Notes: generated from the letters alone by a model not told the origin. DNA of 45,952 nt from Defluviitaleaceae bacterium (GCA_009780185.1 WRAN01000020.1:1-45952), one strand, 5' to 3'. Counted from the stretch's first letter, positions 8,068-17,634 are shown. Translations and numbers: made by a program.

Positions 8068-9243
8068 TTATTTCCCCTTTAAGGCACGGGCTAAGATTTC
8101 ATTACATAGGAACACAAGTATAATAAATCCAAGTGCCAGGGGAAACAAGGCTTCATATGAAATAAAGTGGAGGATTTGACTGGTGATAAAGAATAAAACC
8201 GCTATACCTGCACCAAAGGCTGCCAGTTCGTATCCTACAATTTTTGAAAGAATATTTGGAGCAAAGCGGTTAGAACTATCGCTTACCAACGTGGGGAGCA
8301 TTGGGCCTAGACCGAAACCGGTGAGAGCCATGCCTATTATATTGCTGTTGAAATATAGCACCCCAAGTCCTGCTATTGATATTACTACGCCAATGCGCAC
8401 AATAGGGACTTCCTTTAGCCATTTGGCCGCCCAACCAAAGAACATCCGCCCTGCTGTCATTGAGATATAATACACGGCGGAGAATATTGCAACGGTTTCG
8501 GCGGTTTGATGTCCTCGGGCTATAAGCGCTGCACCGGTGAAAAATACTAAAGTGTAATCCGTGCCCCCTAAGAAGAAAAATGTTAATATTTCTACTACTT
8601 GATGCCATTTTTTTGTGAGGCTATTTTTAGCTTTGCGGCTCTCCTCGACTATCGTTGAATCTTCTTTGGCTTCATCATCAATCCAAACTTTTTTGTACAT
8701 ACTAATTAGAAGCATAATTGCCACTACCAGCAAAATCCCAGTTATTACAAAGTATCCTGCTCGCCAGCTTAGTACTGCCATTAGTTGGCCCATAATAATA
8801 GGGCTTAATGTGGCTCCCCCACCCCAGAAGCAGTGCATCCAGTTATTATGCCTTGCGGTGAAGTGTTTTGCCATATAGGAGTTCATGCTGGAGGCCATTA
8901 GGCCTGTGCCAAATCCATACACTGTTATCGTCAATAGTACCAGTGTAAAATTAGTAGAAAGGGCAAGGCCGATAAATCCAGCACCCATTATTACAAGGCC
9001 CCATAGGTAAACAGTTTGCAGTTTCATAAAGCGGTTAAGCCTGGACAGTATCACTCCAGCCAATGTATAAGTTACTGAGTATCCTACTAAGATATAGCCT
9101 GTATGGGCTGTGGTCATACCCTGGATTTCATCTGCTATCCCCAGCCAAGATACAGTAAATGCTCCATCAGGAAAGCCAACAACGAAATAACTTACCAAAA
9201 TAATTGCTAGTAGCCACATGCTATTTTTCTTTACCATTTCCAT
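8068..9243 (-). CDS. MFS transporter
   Basis: A 391-residue polytopic membrane protein of the major facilitator superfamily, with about 12 hydrophobic helices and an inner charged loop near residues 190-215 (KKVWIDDEAKEDS). The N-terminal half has the MFS-type sequence TGYILVGYSVTYTLAGVILSRLNRF, similar in style to the sugar (fucose permease-like) branch. I start it at the ATG at 9243, which has AAAAGGGG 8 nt upstream. The longer GTG frame to 9309 lies inside a hairpin and adds a charged, non-conserved tail. The gene runs directly into the response regulator gene. An RpiR-type regulator lies upstream, which would fit a sugar substrate, but this is inference. Confidence 0.8.
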   Translation of the reverse strand: MEMVKKNSMWLLAIILVSYFVVGFPDGAFTVSWLGIADEIQGMTTAHTGYILVGYSVTYTLAGVILSRLNRFMKLQTVYLWGLVIMGAGFIGLALSTNFTLVLLTITVYGFGTGLMASSMNSYMAKHFTARHNNWMHCFWGGGATLSPIIMGQLMAVLSWRAGYFVITGILLVVAIMLLISMYKKVWIDDEAKEDSTIVEESRKAKNSLTKKWHQVVEILTFFFLGGTDYTLVFFTGAALIARGHQTAETVAIFSAVYYISMTAGRMFFGWAAKWLKEVPIVRIGVVISIAGLGVLYFNSNIIGMALTGFGLGPMLPTLVSDSSNRFAPNILSKIVGYELAAFGAGIAVLFFITSQILHFISYEALFPLALGFIILVFLCNEILARALKGK

Positions 9244-9247
9244 TTTA

Positions 9248-9371
9248 AAAACCCCTTTTCGATTTAAATGCGCTTTATAGCGAACGCGTTTTCGGGTGCC
9301 GCTCGGCACTCACGGTTTCGAAGTACATTCGCTTTACTCTAGCACATTTAATTTTAATGAAAAGGGGTTTT
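9248..9371. repeat. Palindromic MITE-like element (~124 bp)
   Basis: The arms AAAACCCCTTTTC (9248-9260) and GAAAAGGGGTTTT (9359-9371) are perfect 13-bp inverted repeats. The similarity continues inward with gaps: TTTAAATGCGCT and AGCGAA on the left match the complement of CATTTAA and TTCGCT on the right. The centre is GTGCCG-CT-CGGCAC (9296-9309). The whole unit can fold on itself. It lies between the RpiR regulator and the MFS gene, and its left arm supplies the MFS ribosome binding site. No transposase is present and I could not define a target-site duplication. It could instead be a regulatory RNA hairpin. Confidence 0.6.
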
Positions 9372-9425
9372 ACTGTTTCTGTATGGTTAATGCATAGGAT
9401 GCAACATATTACTTAATGGGTAATA

Positions 9426-10205
9426 CTATTCCTTTAACTTGGATTGGCTGATATAAGTGTATACCAACAGCTCCATAATCATCAGCATAGGCATACAGGA
9501 AGTTAAGTCCATTCCGCCTAGATGGATTTCTTCGGCAAATATATAGAAATTGGCATCGGACAGAGTGCCCAGTATATTGTTGTCAGCTCTTGTTATGGAC
9601 ATCAAAAATGGACGCGCGCCTAGGAATACTCGCTCTATAAAATCCAGCATTGTTCTGCTTTGGCCGGAGTATGACAGGGCTATTAGCATATCGCTATCTT
9701 TTATATGATTAACCAATGTCTGCATCTGGTATGTAGCTTCCGGGGCATAGGCGTGAAGGCCCAAGCCTATGAACAGCCTTTCGCTATACTGGGCTATGGG
9801 GTGGGTGTTCTCGTCTGTTAGGATGTATACATTGGGGCGCTTCGCTAATAGCTCTGTTATTTTAGTGATTTCGGCTGCGGACATTACACGCACTGTTTCC
9901 ATTGCATTTTTCAGATACTCTTCGCTGTAGTTTTCCTTTAGAATTACGCCTGGCAGGATAGCTTCTGGTTTTGTATGAGCTGTAATTATTAAGCTGTTGA
10001 TGAAATCAGTATATCCAGAGAAGCCTAATTTTTGGGAAAAACGGAAGATTGTTGTGGTGGATACATACATAGTAGCGGCGAATTTTTGTATGCTCATGTT
10101 TTTTACGGTATTCATATTCTTTACTACATAATCGAATAGCTGGCGGTCTGTTTGGTTTAGGTTGCGGATGGTTTCTGCTGTAGACTCGAAAAAATCTGAA
10201 GCCAA
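9426..10205 (-). CDS. MurR/RpiR-family transcriptional regulator
   Basis: A 259-residue regulator with an N-terminal RpiR helix-turn-helix (about 1-80; SIQKFAATMYVSTTTIFRFSQKLGFSGYTDF) and a C-terminal SIS sugar-phosphate-binding domain (about 105-250) with ALSYSGQSRTMLDFIE. Members sense phosphosugars and control sugar uptake or catabolism genes. The start is a TTG at 10205, supported by AGGAGGTG 6 nt ahead, with an in-frame stop immediately before it. It follows the ABC ATPase gene by 12 bp, so it may be read from the ABC transcript. The most plausible target is the MFS gene downstream. The distant oxidoreductases (616-2922) are another candidate. Confidence 0.88.
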   Translation of the reverse strand: MASDFFESTAETIRNLNQTDRQLFDYVVKNMNTVKNMSIQKFAATMYVSTTTIFRFSQKLGFSGYTDFINSLIITAHTKPEAILPGVILKENYSEEYLKNAMETVRVMSAAEITKITELLAKRPNVYILTDENTHPIAQYSERLFIGLGLHAYAPEATYQMQTLVNHIKDSDMLIALSYSGQSRTMLDFIERVFLGARPFLMSITRADNNILGTLSDANFYIFAEEIHLGGMDLTSCMPMLMIMELLVYTYISQSKLKE

Positions 10206-10217
10206 TCAATACACCTC

Positions 10218-10886
10218 CTACATTTCCATGCGCGGCGGGGCAATGGCTCCATCCATCATCCGAAACACAACATCTGACCCATCTGCAATCTCCATATTGT
10301 GTGTAACCACAATCACACAATAATCCTCATCTTGCGCCAAGCTCTTAAGCAGCCCAACAATAGCGCTGCTATTGGCCATATCCAAGTTACCCGTAGGCTC
10401 GTCCGCTAATATAACCCGAGCCCCGGTAGACAAAGACCGGGCAATGGCCACACGCTGTTGCTCGCCACCAGAAAGATTGGACGGGTACCGCCGATGCTTG
10501 CTTTCGTCTATTCCCACAACAGTCAAAAGTTCACGCGCTCGGGCCTCGGCATCCCGCCGCCGTACCCCTCGGGCCTCTAGTAAATAGCTAGTGTTTTCCA
10601 ATGCAGTCAAAAGTGGGAACAGATGAAAAGACTGAAACACCATAGAAATCTTGTCACGCCGATAAACGTTCAAGTCAATGCCCGCCAAATCTTCATCACC
10701 GATAAACACCTTGCCGGAAGACGGTCTATCAAGCCCTGCCATAATAGAAAGCAAAGTAGTCTTGCCAACCCCGGAAGGGCCTACAATGGAATGGAACTTC
10801 CCAGTCTCAAAATTGACTGAAATATCCCTAAGCACATCCACATCCCCTGTTTTATATCTATAACAAACATTCTCCAGTCGAAGCAT
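10218..10886 (-). CDS. ABC transporter ATP-binding protein (MacB/LolD type)
   Basis: A 222-residue ATPase that powers the adjacent FtsX-type permease(s). Walker [10 protein letters not shown] is near residue 38, the signature [15 protein letters not shown] near 137, and Walker [13 protein letters not shown] follows. The length and the EPTGNLD form are typical of the MacB/LolD/FtsE group. The ATG at 10886 has AGGAGG 6 nt upstream; a longer frame to 10922 would read through that site and is rejected. It starts 10 bp after the permease stop. A broken copy of its 5' end lies at 14234-14284, so this is the only intact ATPase for two permeases. Confidence 0.95.
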   Translation of the reverse strand: MLRLENVCYRYKTGDVDVLRDISVNFETGKFHSIVGPSGVGKTTLLSIMAGLDRPSSGKVFIGDEDLAGIDLNVYRRDKISMVFQSFHLFPLLTALENTSYLLEARGVRRRDAEARARELLTVVGIDESKHRRYPSNLSGGEQQRVAIARSLSTGARVILADEPTGNLDMANSSAIVGLLKSLAQDEDYCVIVVTHNMEIADGSDVVFRMMDGAIAPPRMEM

Positions 10887-10896
10887 AAATATCCTC

Positions 10897-13800
10897 CTAT
10901 TCTCTAACCTGCAACATCCCAAGCGCGGGGCGCTTTACTACCAACACCGCACCAATAAAAGCCCCAATAACTATCGCCGTAAAATAAATTCCCAGGGATA
11001 ACAAAAACATCGAGCTAAACGTCACGCCAATAATAGCCAATACCACAAGTGCCGGCAACATCCCGGCAAGGCATACCAACACCTGGTCCATAAGCAGTAT
11101 AACCACAGTCTTTTTCTTGGTAGTGCCTAGTACATGCAGTATTGCTGCTGTTTTGGCCGTCTGTAAAATCAGCAGCATGGATAGGCCGCCGGCTATGGCT
11201 GCGGAAGCTGTAAGTGCTACCGGATACACCAGTTCCAAAAGCAGCAAGGTCTGGTTGGCTACACCAACCAATGTGTGTAATAATTGGTCCCAAAATGTAA
11301 ACAGTAGTCTGCCAACCCCAGCGGTCCTGCCTGTAATAATACTATTAATATAATCATGTACATATAGAATATCCCGGTTATAATCCGGATTTACAGTAAA
11401 CCGGAAGGTAGTAAACAGCGTCATGCCATCCATAAGCTCCGCAATTGCATCGGTATGGAGAAGCATCGCCCCTTGAGCCGCCGCTCTGGTAATAGCATCA
11501 TTGTGTATACCGATAACCACGGCTGGGACGTAATTCCATGTCGTTGGGACATACCTTGTAAACCCGATAAGCACCTCGTCTCCCAGTCCAACACCACGTC
11601 TTTCGGCAATAACTTCAGAGATAATAAGTGGCACAGGTTCACCTGGGCGGCGCACAAAATCAGATGACCCAAACCCAGGCGCGTAATTAATTGCGACACC
11701 ACCAACGCCTTCGATATAATTTTCCGCCATAAATATATCCATATCGTTAAAGGCAAACATAAAATCCAGCGCGTCAAGGTTATTGAAAATGGAAACATCT
11801 CTGTCGTACCCAATAATCTCGTACCAATTCTCCGGCCCAGTCCCATCAGGGCCCGGTGGAATAACAAAGGATCTAAAATGCCCTGCCTCTACATAAATAT
11901 TTTCAATAAACCCCGTTTCGGCAACATTCTCCACGGTATGCCGCCATATAACATCGCCTAAATACCTGCCCGGTGATAAATCGAATGGGTTGGCTTGTCT
12001 AATCTCACCATGGACAATGGTAGACTCATAAAGCCGATCTATAGAATCCCCTGTACGCACAATAGACTCTGAAAGCCAGCCCAGCACAAGCACAAAAAAC
12101 AGCGCAACAAAAATTCCTAGTACAGACTTGGCAGGCGAGCGGCTAATATGCCGCAAAATAAACCTAGTTCCGCTTGCAAACCTTTGCATAGGTGCGGCAA
12201 CAGGTATAAAATCCCCTACTTTAAAATTACCGCCTAGCTGCAACCTAGTATTAGCGTATTCATTGCCTTCAGCGGTCTTCACGGATCGAGTGGGCTCATT
12301 TGTGGCCTTATTCCTTTTAGCCTTCACGCCCTGCAATTGCTCTAGCACCGGATACTTGGCCATATATCCAACCCCGGCACCAACAAAAACAACCAACAAC
12401 CCAATAACAATTGCTGTCATCCCAACAAACCATCCATAAGAAGGCGACACTGCCGGTACAAAGCCCGGTATAATATCAGCCAAAGGCGAAAGCGTATAAT
12501 CTGTAATGGTCAAGGCCAGTATCCAACCCAGAGCCCCGCCGGTCAAGACGGCTGGCACCCCAAACCACAGCGTACACACCCAAAACCGCCACAGCAGCCG
12601 TTTTACAGAAAAACCCAAGGCCCGCTGGACAGCCATATCTTTACGCCGCTGTTGCAAAAATAAGAATACAACAAGGGCCAGCACCAAAGCCAGTACCACC
12701 CAAAACACAGCGGCATTGAATGTAATAATCAACAGCATAGGGTCAATAGTAGCCCAAAATGCCTGGGCTCTAACTTCGAATATCATCAAGCCAAACCCAA
12801 GCCCTTCGATGATATCGGCATAGGCTTCCATAAAGTATTGCTCTTCCCGGGCACTATAAAGCTCAAAACCAAGCCAAATGGAGGGCAGATGCCCATATTC
12901 ATACCATCCAGGCAATTCGCCATACGCAGGTGGTGACAAGATGATTCCCTCTGGCATAAGGGATGCCGGAAAATATACAAAAGAAGAGCAAAAAGTGCCG
13001 GTAGTACGTATCCTGGCAAAGTCAAAATAAGTACCAACGATCTCCAGCTCAATCACATGATAATGATAATCTACCGGAGTGCTTCTTATAAGAAAGTCCC
13101 GATACGCAGGCATGAGCCTCTCCACCCGCTGATTAAGGGGGATGCTTATCTCCAAAATATCCCCGACACTAACCTGATTAAGATGGGCAAACATATTGCT
13201 AACGACAGCAACGGGATTTGCATTTAAATAATCCTCGTATGTAATCCCACGCCCATTCGGATGTAAACGGAATAAATCAGCTACATCGCTGGCCCGGGGC
13301 CAGCCAAGCCTAATCCTTGCTTCCGGCTGCATTACAGGCATGGCACTCATATCCCGCGTAGGTTGCAGGTATATTCCACGCTGATGATGGTTCAAAAATC
13401 TGATATGCTCTGCAAGATGTGCAATCTCGGGTACTTGGCTAAAATCATAACCCACTTCCTGCAAGCGATAAAATGGCAACGTCCACAACCCGTCACCATC
13501 CAACGGCGTAAGCCAGATTCCGGGAGAATCACGCCCAACACGCGGGACAAGCATCACACCAAAATATCCGAACTGGACAGCAAAGTTGGTGCGAAACAGG
13601 AAAGTCCCGCCTATCGCGTCAGTCCAGCCCAAATTATCGGCAGCATTGGCGTCAAGCCCAAGGGATATAATTTGCCCCTGGACAACATGGGCCGGAAAAC
13701 CTGCAAAAACCTCATATATATATAAAGTTGTCCATGCAAAGTAGTGGCTCTCACCACCGCGAATAAAGGACTGTATATCCATATCTACAACAACTGCCGC

Positions 13801-14151
13801 AAAAATAGCATCGGTTAATCGCGTTGGCTCTTCTATAGGCCGCCCACCCAGGTCTGGGCTGTGCATATTAAGTAAAATACCCTCGATCCCAAGCATCCTA
13901 TCTACATAGCGCACAAATGAGCTATTTTCCAAAATATCCGCTACTGCAGAAGCATCCGCCCAGTAATCATCTGCCTGCACCGTGCCAATAGTACGAAAAT
14001 TGCCTTCAAGCGCCCTTATCTCTGCCCGCACTGCCACAAATTCCACCGTGCGCAGGAAGAACGCAAAAGAGGCCAGAGCTATAAGTAGAACGAGTAATCC
14101 AGTACGCATCGGCTGGCGAAGCATGGATTTTAGGAATATGTTTTTACGCAT
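10897..14151 (-). CDS. FtsX-family ABC transporter permease, copy 1
   Basis: A 1084-residue membrane protein with two FtsX modules. One transmembrane helix near residues 11-30 is followed by a very large outer domain (about 35-480), three helices (about 485-600), then a second module from about 680 with its own outer domain (about 700-960) and three C-terminal helices. This is the 8-helix, two-module plan of macrolide-exporter or lipoprotein-sorting-type permeases, with an unusually long first outer domain. The start MRKN at 14151 is favoured because GGAGG lies 5 nt before it and the paralogue starts at the same place. It is nearly identical to the gene at 14295-17546 in the helices and more divergent in the outer domains. 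The substrate is unknown; a peptide, lipid or drug is possible. Confidence 0.9.
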   Translation of the reverse strand: MRKNIFLKSMLRQPMRTGLLVLLIALASFAFFLRTVEFVAVRAEIRALEGNFRTIGTVQADDYWADASAVADILENSSFVRYVDRMLGIEGILLNMHSPDLGGRPIEEPTRLTDAIFAAVVVDMDIQSFIRGGESHYFAWTTLYIYEVFAGFPAHVVQGQIISLGLDANAADNLGWTDAIGGTFLFRTNFAVQFGYFGVMLVPRVGRDSPGIWLTPLDGDGLWTLPFYRLQEVGYDFSQVPEIAHLAEHIRFLNHHQRGIYLQPTRDMSAMPVMQPEARIRLGWPRASDVADLFRLHPNGRGITYEDYLNANPVAVVSNMFAHLNQVSVGDILEISIPLNQRVERLMPAYRDFLIRSTPVDYHYHVIELEIVGTYFDFARIRTTGTFCSSFVYFPASLMPEGIILSPPAYGELPGWYEYGHLPSIWLGFELYSAREEQYFMEAYADIIEGLGFGLMIFEVRAQAFWATIDPMLLIITFNAAVFWVVLALVLALVVFLFLQQRRKDMAVQRALGFSVKRLLWRFWVCTLWFGVPAVLTGGALGWILALTITDYTLSPLADIIPGFVPAVSPSYGWFVGMTAIVIGLLVVFVGAGVGYMAKYPVLEQLQGVKAKRNKATNEPTRSVKTAEGNEYANTRLQLGGNFKVGDFIPVAAPMQRFASGTRFILRHISRSPAKSVLGIFVALFFVLVLGWLSESIVRTGDSIDRLYESTIVHGEIRQANPFDLSPGRYLGDVIWRHTVENVAETGFIENIYVEAGHFRSFVIPPGPDGTGPENWYEIIGYDRDVSIFNNLDALDFMFAFNDMDIFMAENYIEGVGGVAINYAPGFGSSDFVRRPGEPVPLIISEVIAERRGVGLGDEVLIGFTRYVPTTWNYVPAVVIGIHNDAITRAAAQGAMLLHTDAIAELMDGMTLFTTFRFTVNPDYNRDILYVHDYINSIITGRTAGVGRLLFTFWDQLLHTLVGVANQTLLLLELVYPVALTASAAIAGGLSMLLILQTAKTAAILHVLGTTKKKTVVILLMDQVLVCLAGMLPALVVLAIIGVTFSSMFLLSLGIYFTAIVIGAFIGAVLVVKRPALGMLQVRE

Positions 14152-14178
14152 GACGGCCTCCATGGGTTATCATAAATT

Positions 14179-14240
14179 TGTATAATTCCAGCAAGAATAT
14201 CTTAAAAAGAGGTATGTCACAATTAAGATTTTGTTAAGAT
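14179..14240 (-). promoter_or_regulatory. Candidate promoter and OmpR-type box of permease copy 1
   Basis: On the minus strand ATCTTAA-CAAA-ATCTTAA (complement of 14223-14240) forms two identical heptamers with a 4-bp spacer. About 40 bp downstream is a -10-like TTATAC/TATACA (around 14179-14185) without a good -35, the usual look of an activator-dependent promoter. The same box with the same spacing is kept upstream of copy 2 while nearby bases have changed. The pattern also resembles the TTAACA-type half-sites of Bacillus PhoP. The regulator is not proven. Confidence 0.55.
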
Positions 14241-14284
14241 AAATCTGTTTTATATCTATAACAAACATTCACTAACCGAAGCAT
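14234..14284 (-). pseudogene. Truncated 5' remnant of the ABC ATPase gene
   Basis: Ten bp after the stop of permease copy 2, with the same AGGAGG and spacing as the intact ATPase, a frame reads [16 protein letters not shown] and stops. The first 13 residues match the intact ATPase start [13 protein letters not shown] with one change. The stop codon is formed by the duplicated operator box (14234-14236). This is the scar of the tandem duplication, which carried only the first ~40 bp of the ATPase. If translated it makes a 16-residue peptide. Confidence 0.9.
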
Positions 14285-14294
14285 ACATATCCTC

Positions 14295-17200
14295 CTATTC
14301 TCTAACCTGCAACATTACAAGTACGGGACGCTTTACTACCAACACCGCACCAATAAAAGCCCCAATAACTATCGCCGTAAAATAAATTCCCAGGGATAAC
14401 AAAAACATCGAGCTAAACGTCGCGCCAATAATAGCCAATACCACAAGTGCCGGTAGCATCCCGGCAAGGCATATCAACACCTGGTCCATAAGCAGTATAA
14501 CCACAGTCTTTTTCTTGGTAGTGCCTAGTACATGCAGTATTGCCGCTGTTTTGGCCGTCTGTAAAATCAGCAGCATGGACAGGCCGCCGGCTATGGCTGC
14601 GGAAGCTGTAAGTGCTACTGGATACACCAGTTCCAAAAGCAGCAAGGTCTGGTTTGCTACACCAACCAACGTGTGTAATAATTGATCCAAAAACGTAAGC
14701 ATTAGCATACCAACCCCGGCTATCCCGCTTGTGACGATATCATTAATATAGTTTCGCACATATAGAATATCCCGGTTATAATCCGGATTTACAGTAAACC
14801 GGAAGGTAGTATATAGCGTCATGCCACGCATAAGTTCCTCAATTGTGCCTGCAGGGAGAAGCATCGCCCCTTGGGCCGCCTCTCTGGTAATAACATCATT
14901 GTGTATACCAATAATCACGGCCGGGATGTAACTCCATGTCGTGGGGGCATACCTGGTAAACCCAATGAGCACCTCGTCTCCCAGCCCCACAGCGCGTCTT
15001 TCGGCAATAACTTCAGAGATAATAAGAGGTACAGGTTCACCTGGGCTATGCACAAAATCAGACGGCCCAAACCCAGGCGCGTAATTAATTTCTACACCAC
15101 CAACACCTTCGATATAATTTTCCGCCATAAATATGTCCATGTCATTGAAGGCAAACATAAAATCCAGCGTATCAAGATTATGATAAATGGAAATATCTCT
15201 GTCGTATCCAATAATCTCGTACCAATTCTCCGGCCAAGCCCCATCAGGCCCAGGTGAGACAACAAAGGATCTGAAATGCCCAGCCTCTACATAAATATTT
15301 TCAACAAACCCAGTTTCGATTACATTCTCCACAGTATGCCGCCATATAACATCGCCTAAATATCTGCCCGGCGAAAAATCGAATGGGTTGGCCTGCCTTA
15401 CTTCACCATGGACAATAGTAGACTCATAAAGCTGGTCTATGGTATCCCCTGTACGCACAATAGACTCTGAAAGCCAGCCCAGCACAAGCACAAAAAACAG
15501 CGCAACAAAAATTCCTAGCACAGACTTTGCAGGCGAGCGGCCAATATGCCGCAAAATAAACCTAGTCCCACTTGCAAGCCTTTGCATAGGCGTGGCGGCA
15601 GGTATAAAATCCCCCACTTTAAATTTGCTACCCGACTGCAACCTGGTATCGGCCCATTCATTGCTTTCGGTAACATTCATTGATCTGGCGTATTGATTTA
15701 TGGACTTATTTCGCTTAGTCTTCACACCTTGCAGTTGCTCTAGCACTGGGTACTTGGCCATATATCCAACCCCGACGCCAATAAAAACAACCAACAACCC
15801 AATAACAATTACTGACATCCCAACAAACCATCCATGAGAAGGCGATACTGCCGGTACAAAGCCCGGTATAATATCAGCCAAAGGCGAAAGCGTATAATCC
15901 GCAATGGATAAAGCCAACACCCAGCCAAAGACCCCGCCGGCTAAGACGGCCGGTGCACCAAACCACAGCGCGCACACCCAAAACCTCCACAGTAGCCGTT
16001 TTACAGAAAAGCCCAAAGCCCGCTGGACAGCCATATCTTTACGTCGCTGATGCAAAAACAAAAATATAACAAGAACAAGTACAAAAATCAGTACCACCCA
16101 AAACACAGCGGCATTGAATGTAATAACCAACAGCATAGGATCAATAGCAGCCCAAAATGCCTGAGCTCTGACTTCGAATATCATCAAGCGAAACCCAAGC
16201 TTTTCGATGATATCGACATAGGCTTCCATAAAGTATTGCTCTTCCCGGGCGCTATAAAGCTCGAAACCAAGCCAAATGGAGGGCAGATGCCCATATTCAT
16301 ACCATCCAGGCAATTCACCATACTCCGGCGGTGACAAGATAATCCCCTCCGGCATAAGGGATGCCGGAAAATACACAAAAGAAGAGTCAAACGTACCTGA
16401 GACGCGTGTCCGAGCAAAGTCCAAATAAATGCCTACGATCTCTAATTCAACTACATGATAATGATAATCCTCAGGAGTGCTTCTTATAAGCAAGTCCCGA
16501 TACGCAGGCATAAGTCTCTCTACCCGCTGATTAAGGGGGATGCTTACTTCCAAAATATCCCCAATGCCAACCTGATTGATATGGGCAAACATATTGCTGA
16601 CGACCGCAACCGGGTTTGCGTTTAAATAATCCTCATATGTAATCCCCCGCCCATGATGTATGCGAAATAGATCATGGGCCTCACCGGTCCGAAACCAGCC
16701 AAGCCTAATTCCTGCCTCTGGCTGCATTATAGGCATAGCACTCATATCCCGTGTAGGTTGCAGATATATTCCGTGCTGATGATGGTTCAAAAATCTGATA
16801 TGTTCTGCAAGATGTGCAATCTCTGACACTTGACTAAAATCATAACCCACTTCCTGTAAGCGATAAAATGGTAACGTCCACAACTCGTCACCATCCAACG
16901 GCGTAAGCCAGATTCCGGGAGAATCACGCCCAACACGCGGAATAAGCGCCTGCCCAAAAAATCCAAACTGGACAGCATAATTAGTGCGAAACAAGAATGT
17001 CCTGCCTATCGCGTCAGCCCAACCCAAATCACCAGCAGCATAGGCATCAATCCAAAAAGATAGCGTTTGCCCCTGGACGACATGGGCTGGAAAACCAGCA
17101 AAAACCTCATATATATAAAAAGTAGTCCACGCAAAATAGTGGCTCTCACCACCACTAACAAAGGACTGTATGTCCATATCCACAACAACTGCCGCAAAAA

Positions 17201-17546
17201 TAGCATCGGCTAATCGTGTTGGCTCTTCTATAGGCCGCCCACCCAGGTCTGGGCTGTACATATTAAGCAAAATGCCCTCGACCCCAGGCATCCTATCCAC
17301 ATACCGCACAAATGGGCTGTTTTCCAAAATATCCGCCACCAAAGAAACATCCGCCCAGTAATCATCCGCCAGCACTGTACCAATAGCACGAAAATTGCCT
17401 TCAAGCGCTCTTATCTCTGCCCGCACTGCCACAAATTCCACTGTGCGCAGGAAGAACGCAAAAGAGGCCAGGGCTATAAGTAGAACGAGTAATCCAGTAC
17501 GCACCGGCTGGCGAAGCATGGATTTTAGGAAGATGTTTTTTCGCAT
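14295..17546 (-). CDS. FtsX-family ABC transporter permease, copy 2
   Basis: A 1083-residue paralogue of the permease at 10897-14151 with the same plan: helix 1 near 11-30, an outer domain of about 450 residues, three helices, a cytoplasmic linker (about 610-670), then a second FtsX module with an outer domain and three terminal helices. It opens with the same MRKNIFLKSMLRQP as copy 1. Differences gather in the outer domains and in the linker (NKSINQYARSMNVTESNEW against NKATNEPTRSVKTAEGNEY). The start has GGAGGCCGTA ahead. It has no ATPase of its own, so it must use the one at 10218-10886, alone or as a heterodimer with copy 1. It is the first gene of the ABC unit. Confidence 0.9.
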   Translation of the reverse strand: MRKNIFLKSMLRQPVRTGLLVLLIALASFAFFLRTVEFVAVRAEIRALEGNFRAIGTVLADDYWADVSLVADILENSPFVRYVDRMPGVEGILLNMYSPDLGGRPIEEPTRLADAIFAAVVVDMDIQSFVSGGESHYFAWTTFYIYEVFAGFPAHVVQGQTLSFWIDAYAAGDLGWADAIGRTFLFRTNYAVQFGFFGQALIPRVGRDSPGIWLTPLDGDELWTLPFYRLQEVGYDFSQVSEIAHLAEHIRFLNHHQHGIYLQPTRDMSAMPIMQPEAGIRLGWFRTGEAHDLFRIHHGRGITYEDYLNANPVAVVSNMFAHINQVGIGDILEVSIPLNQRVERLMPAYRDLLIRSTPEDYHYHVVELEIVGIYLDFARTRVSGTFDSSFVYFPASLMPEGIILSPPEYGELPGWYEYGHLPSIWLGFELYSAREEQYFMEAYVDIIEKLGFRLMIFEVRAQAFWAAIDPMLLVITFNAAVFWVVLIFVLVLVIFLFLHQRRKDMAVQRALGFSVKRLLWRFWVCALWFGAPAVLAGGVFGWVLALSIADYTLSPLADIIPGFVPAVSPSHGWFVGMSVIVIGLLVVFIGVGVGYMAKYPVLEQLQGVKTKRNKSINQYARSMNVTESNEWADTRLQSGSKFKVGDFIPAATPMQRLASGTRFILRHIGRSPAKSVLGIFVALFFVLVLGWLSESIVRTGDTIDQLYESTIVHGEVRQANPFDFSPGRYLGDVIWRHTVENVIETGFVENIYVEAGHFRSFVVSPGPDGAWPENWYEIIGYDRDISIYHNLDTLDFMFAFNDMDIFMAENYIEGVGGVEINYAPGFGPSDFVHSPGEPVPLIISEVIAERRAVGLGDEVLIGFTRYAPTTWSYIPAVIIGIHNDVITREAAQGAMLLPAGTIEELMRGMTLYTTFRFTVNPDYNRDILYVRNYINDIVTSGIAGVGMLMLTFLDQLLHTLVGVANQTLLLLELVYPVALTASAAIAGGLSMLLILQTAKTAAILHVLGTTKKKTVVILLMDQVLICLAGMLPALVVLAIIGATFSSMFLLSLGIYFTAIVIGAFIGAVLVVKRPVLVMLQVRE

Positions 17547-17574
17547 TACGGCCTCCGAGGGTATTCAAATTTTG

Positions 17575-17634
17575 TATAATTCCAACAAGCATATCTTAAA
17601 AAGAGGCCTGCAACAATTAAGATTTTGTTAAGAT
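17575..17634 (-). promoter_or_regulatory. Candidate promoter and OmpR-type box of permease copy 2
   Basis: The box ATCTTAA-CAAA-ATCTTAA (complement of 17617-17634) is identical to that of copy 1. The downstream -10-like AATTATAC is also kept, at about the same distance. A further CTTTTTAAGAT lies between box and -10 in both copies. The remaining intergenic bases up to the pur terminator (17635-17679) hold nothing I recognise. Confidence 0.55.

Larger units (their letters stand above)
10847..17634. repeat. Tandem duplication of ~3.4 kb (permease unit)
   Basis: Bases 10847-14240 and 14245-17634 are direct repeats. Each runs from the first part of the ATPase gene, through the permease, to a heptamer-repeat box upstream of the permease. 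The homology starts at CTGTTTTATATC (10847 and 14245) and ends just past TTAAGAT (14240 and 17634). The copies differ by many point changes and a few indels, so the event is not recent. Only about 4 bp of unrelated sequence lies at the junction. Confidence 0.93.

Noticed and set aside
9244..9309. 22-residue N-terminal extension of the MFS protein from a GTG
   Set aside because: It lies inside the palindromic element, is highly charged and has no ribosome binding site; the ATG at 9243 has one.
10218..17546. BceAB-type bacitracin module with its kinase
   Set aside because: The permeases are far longer than BceB with two FtsX modules, and the kinase has a large outer domain unlike BceS.
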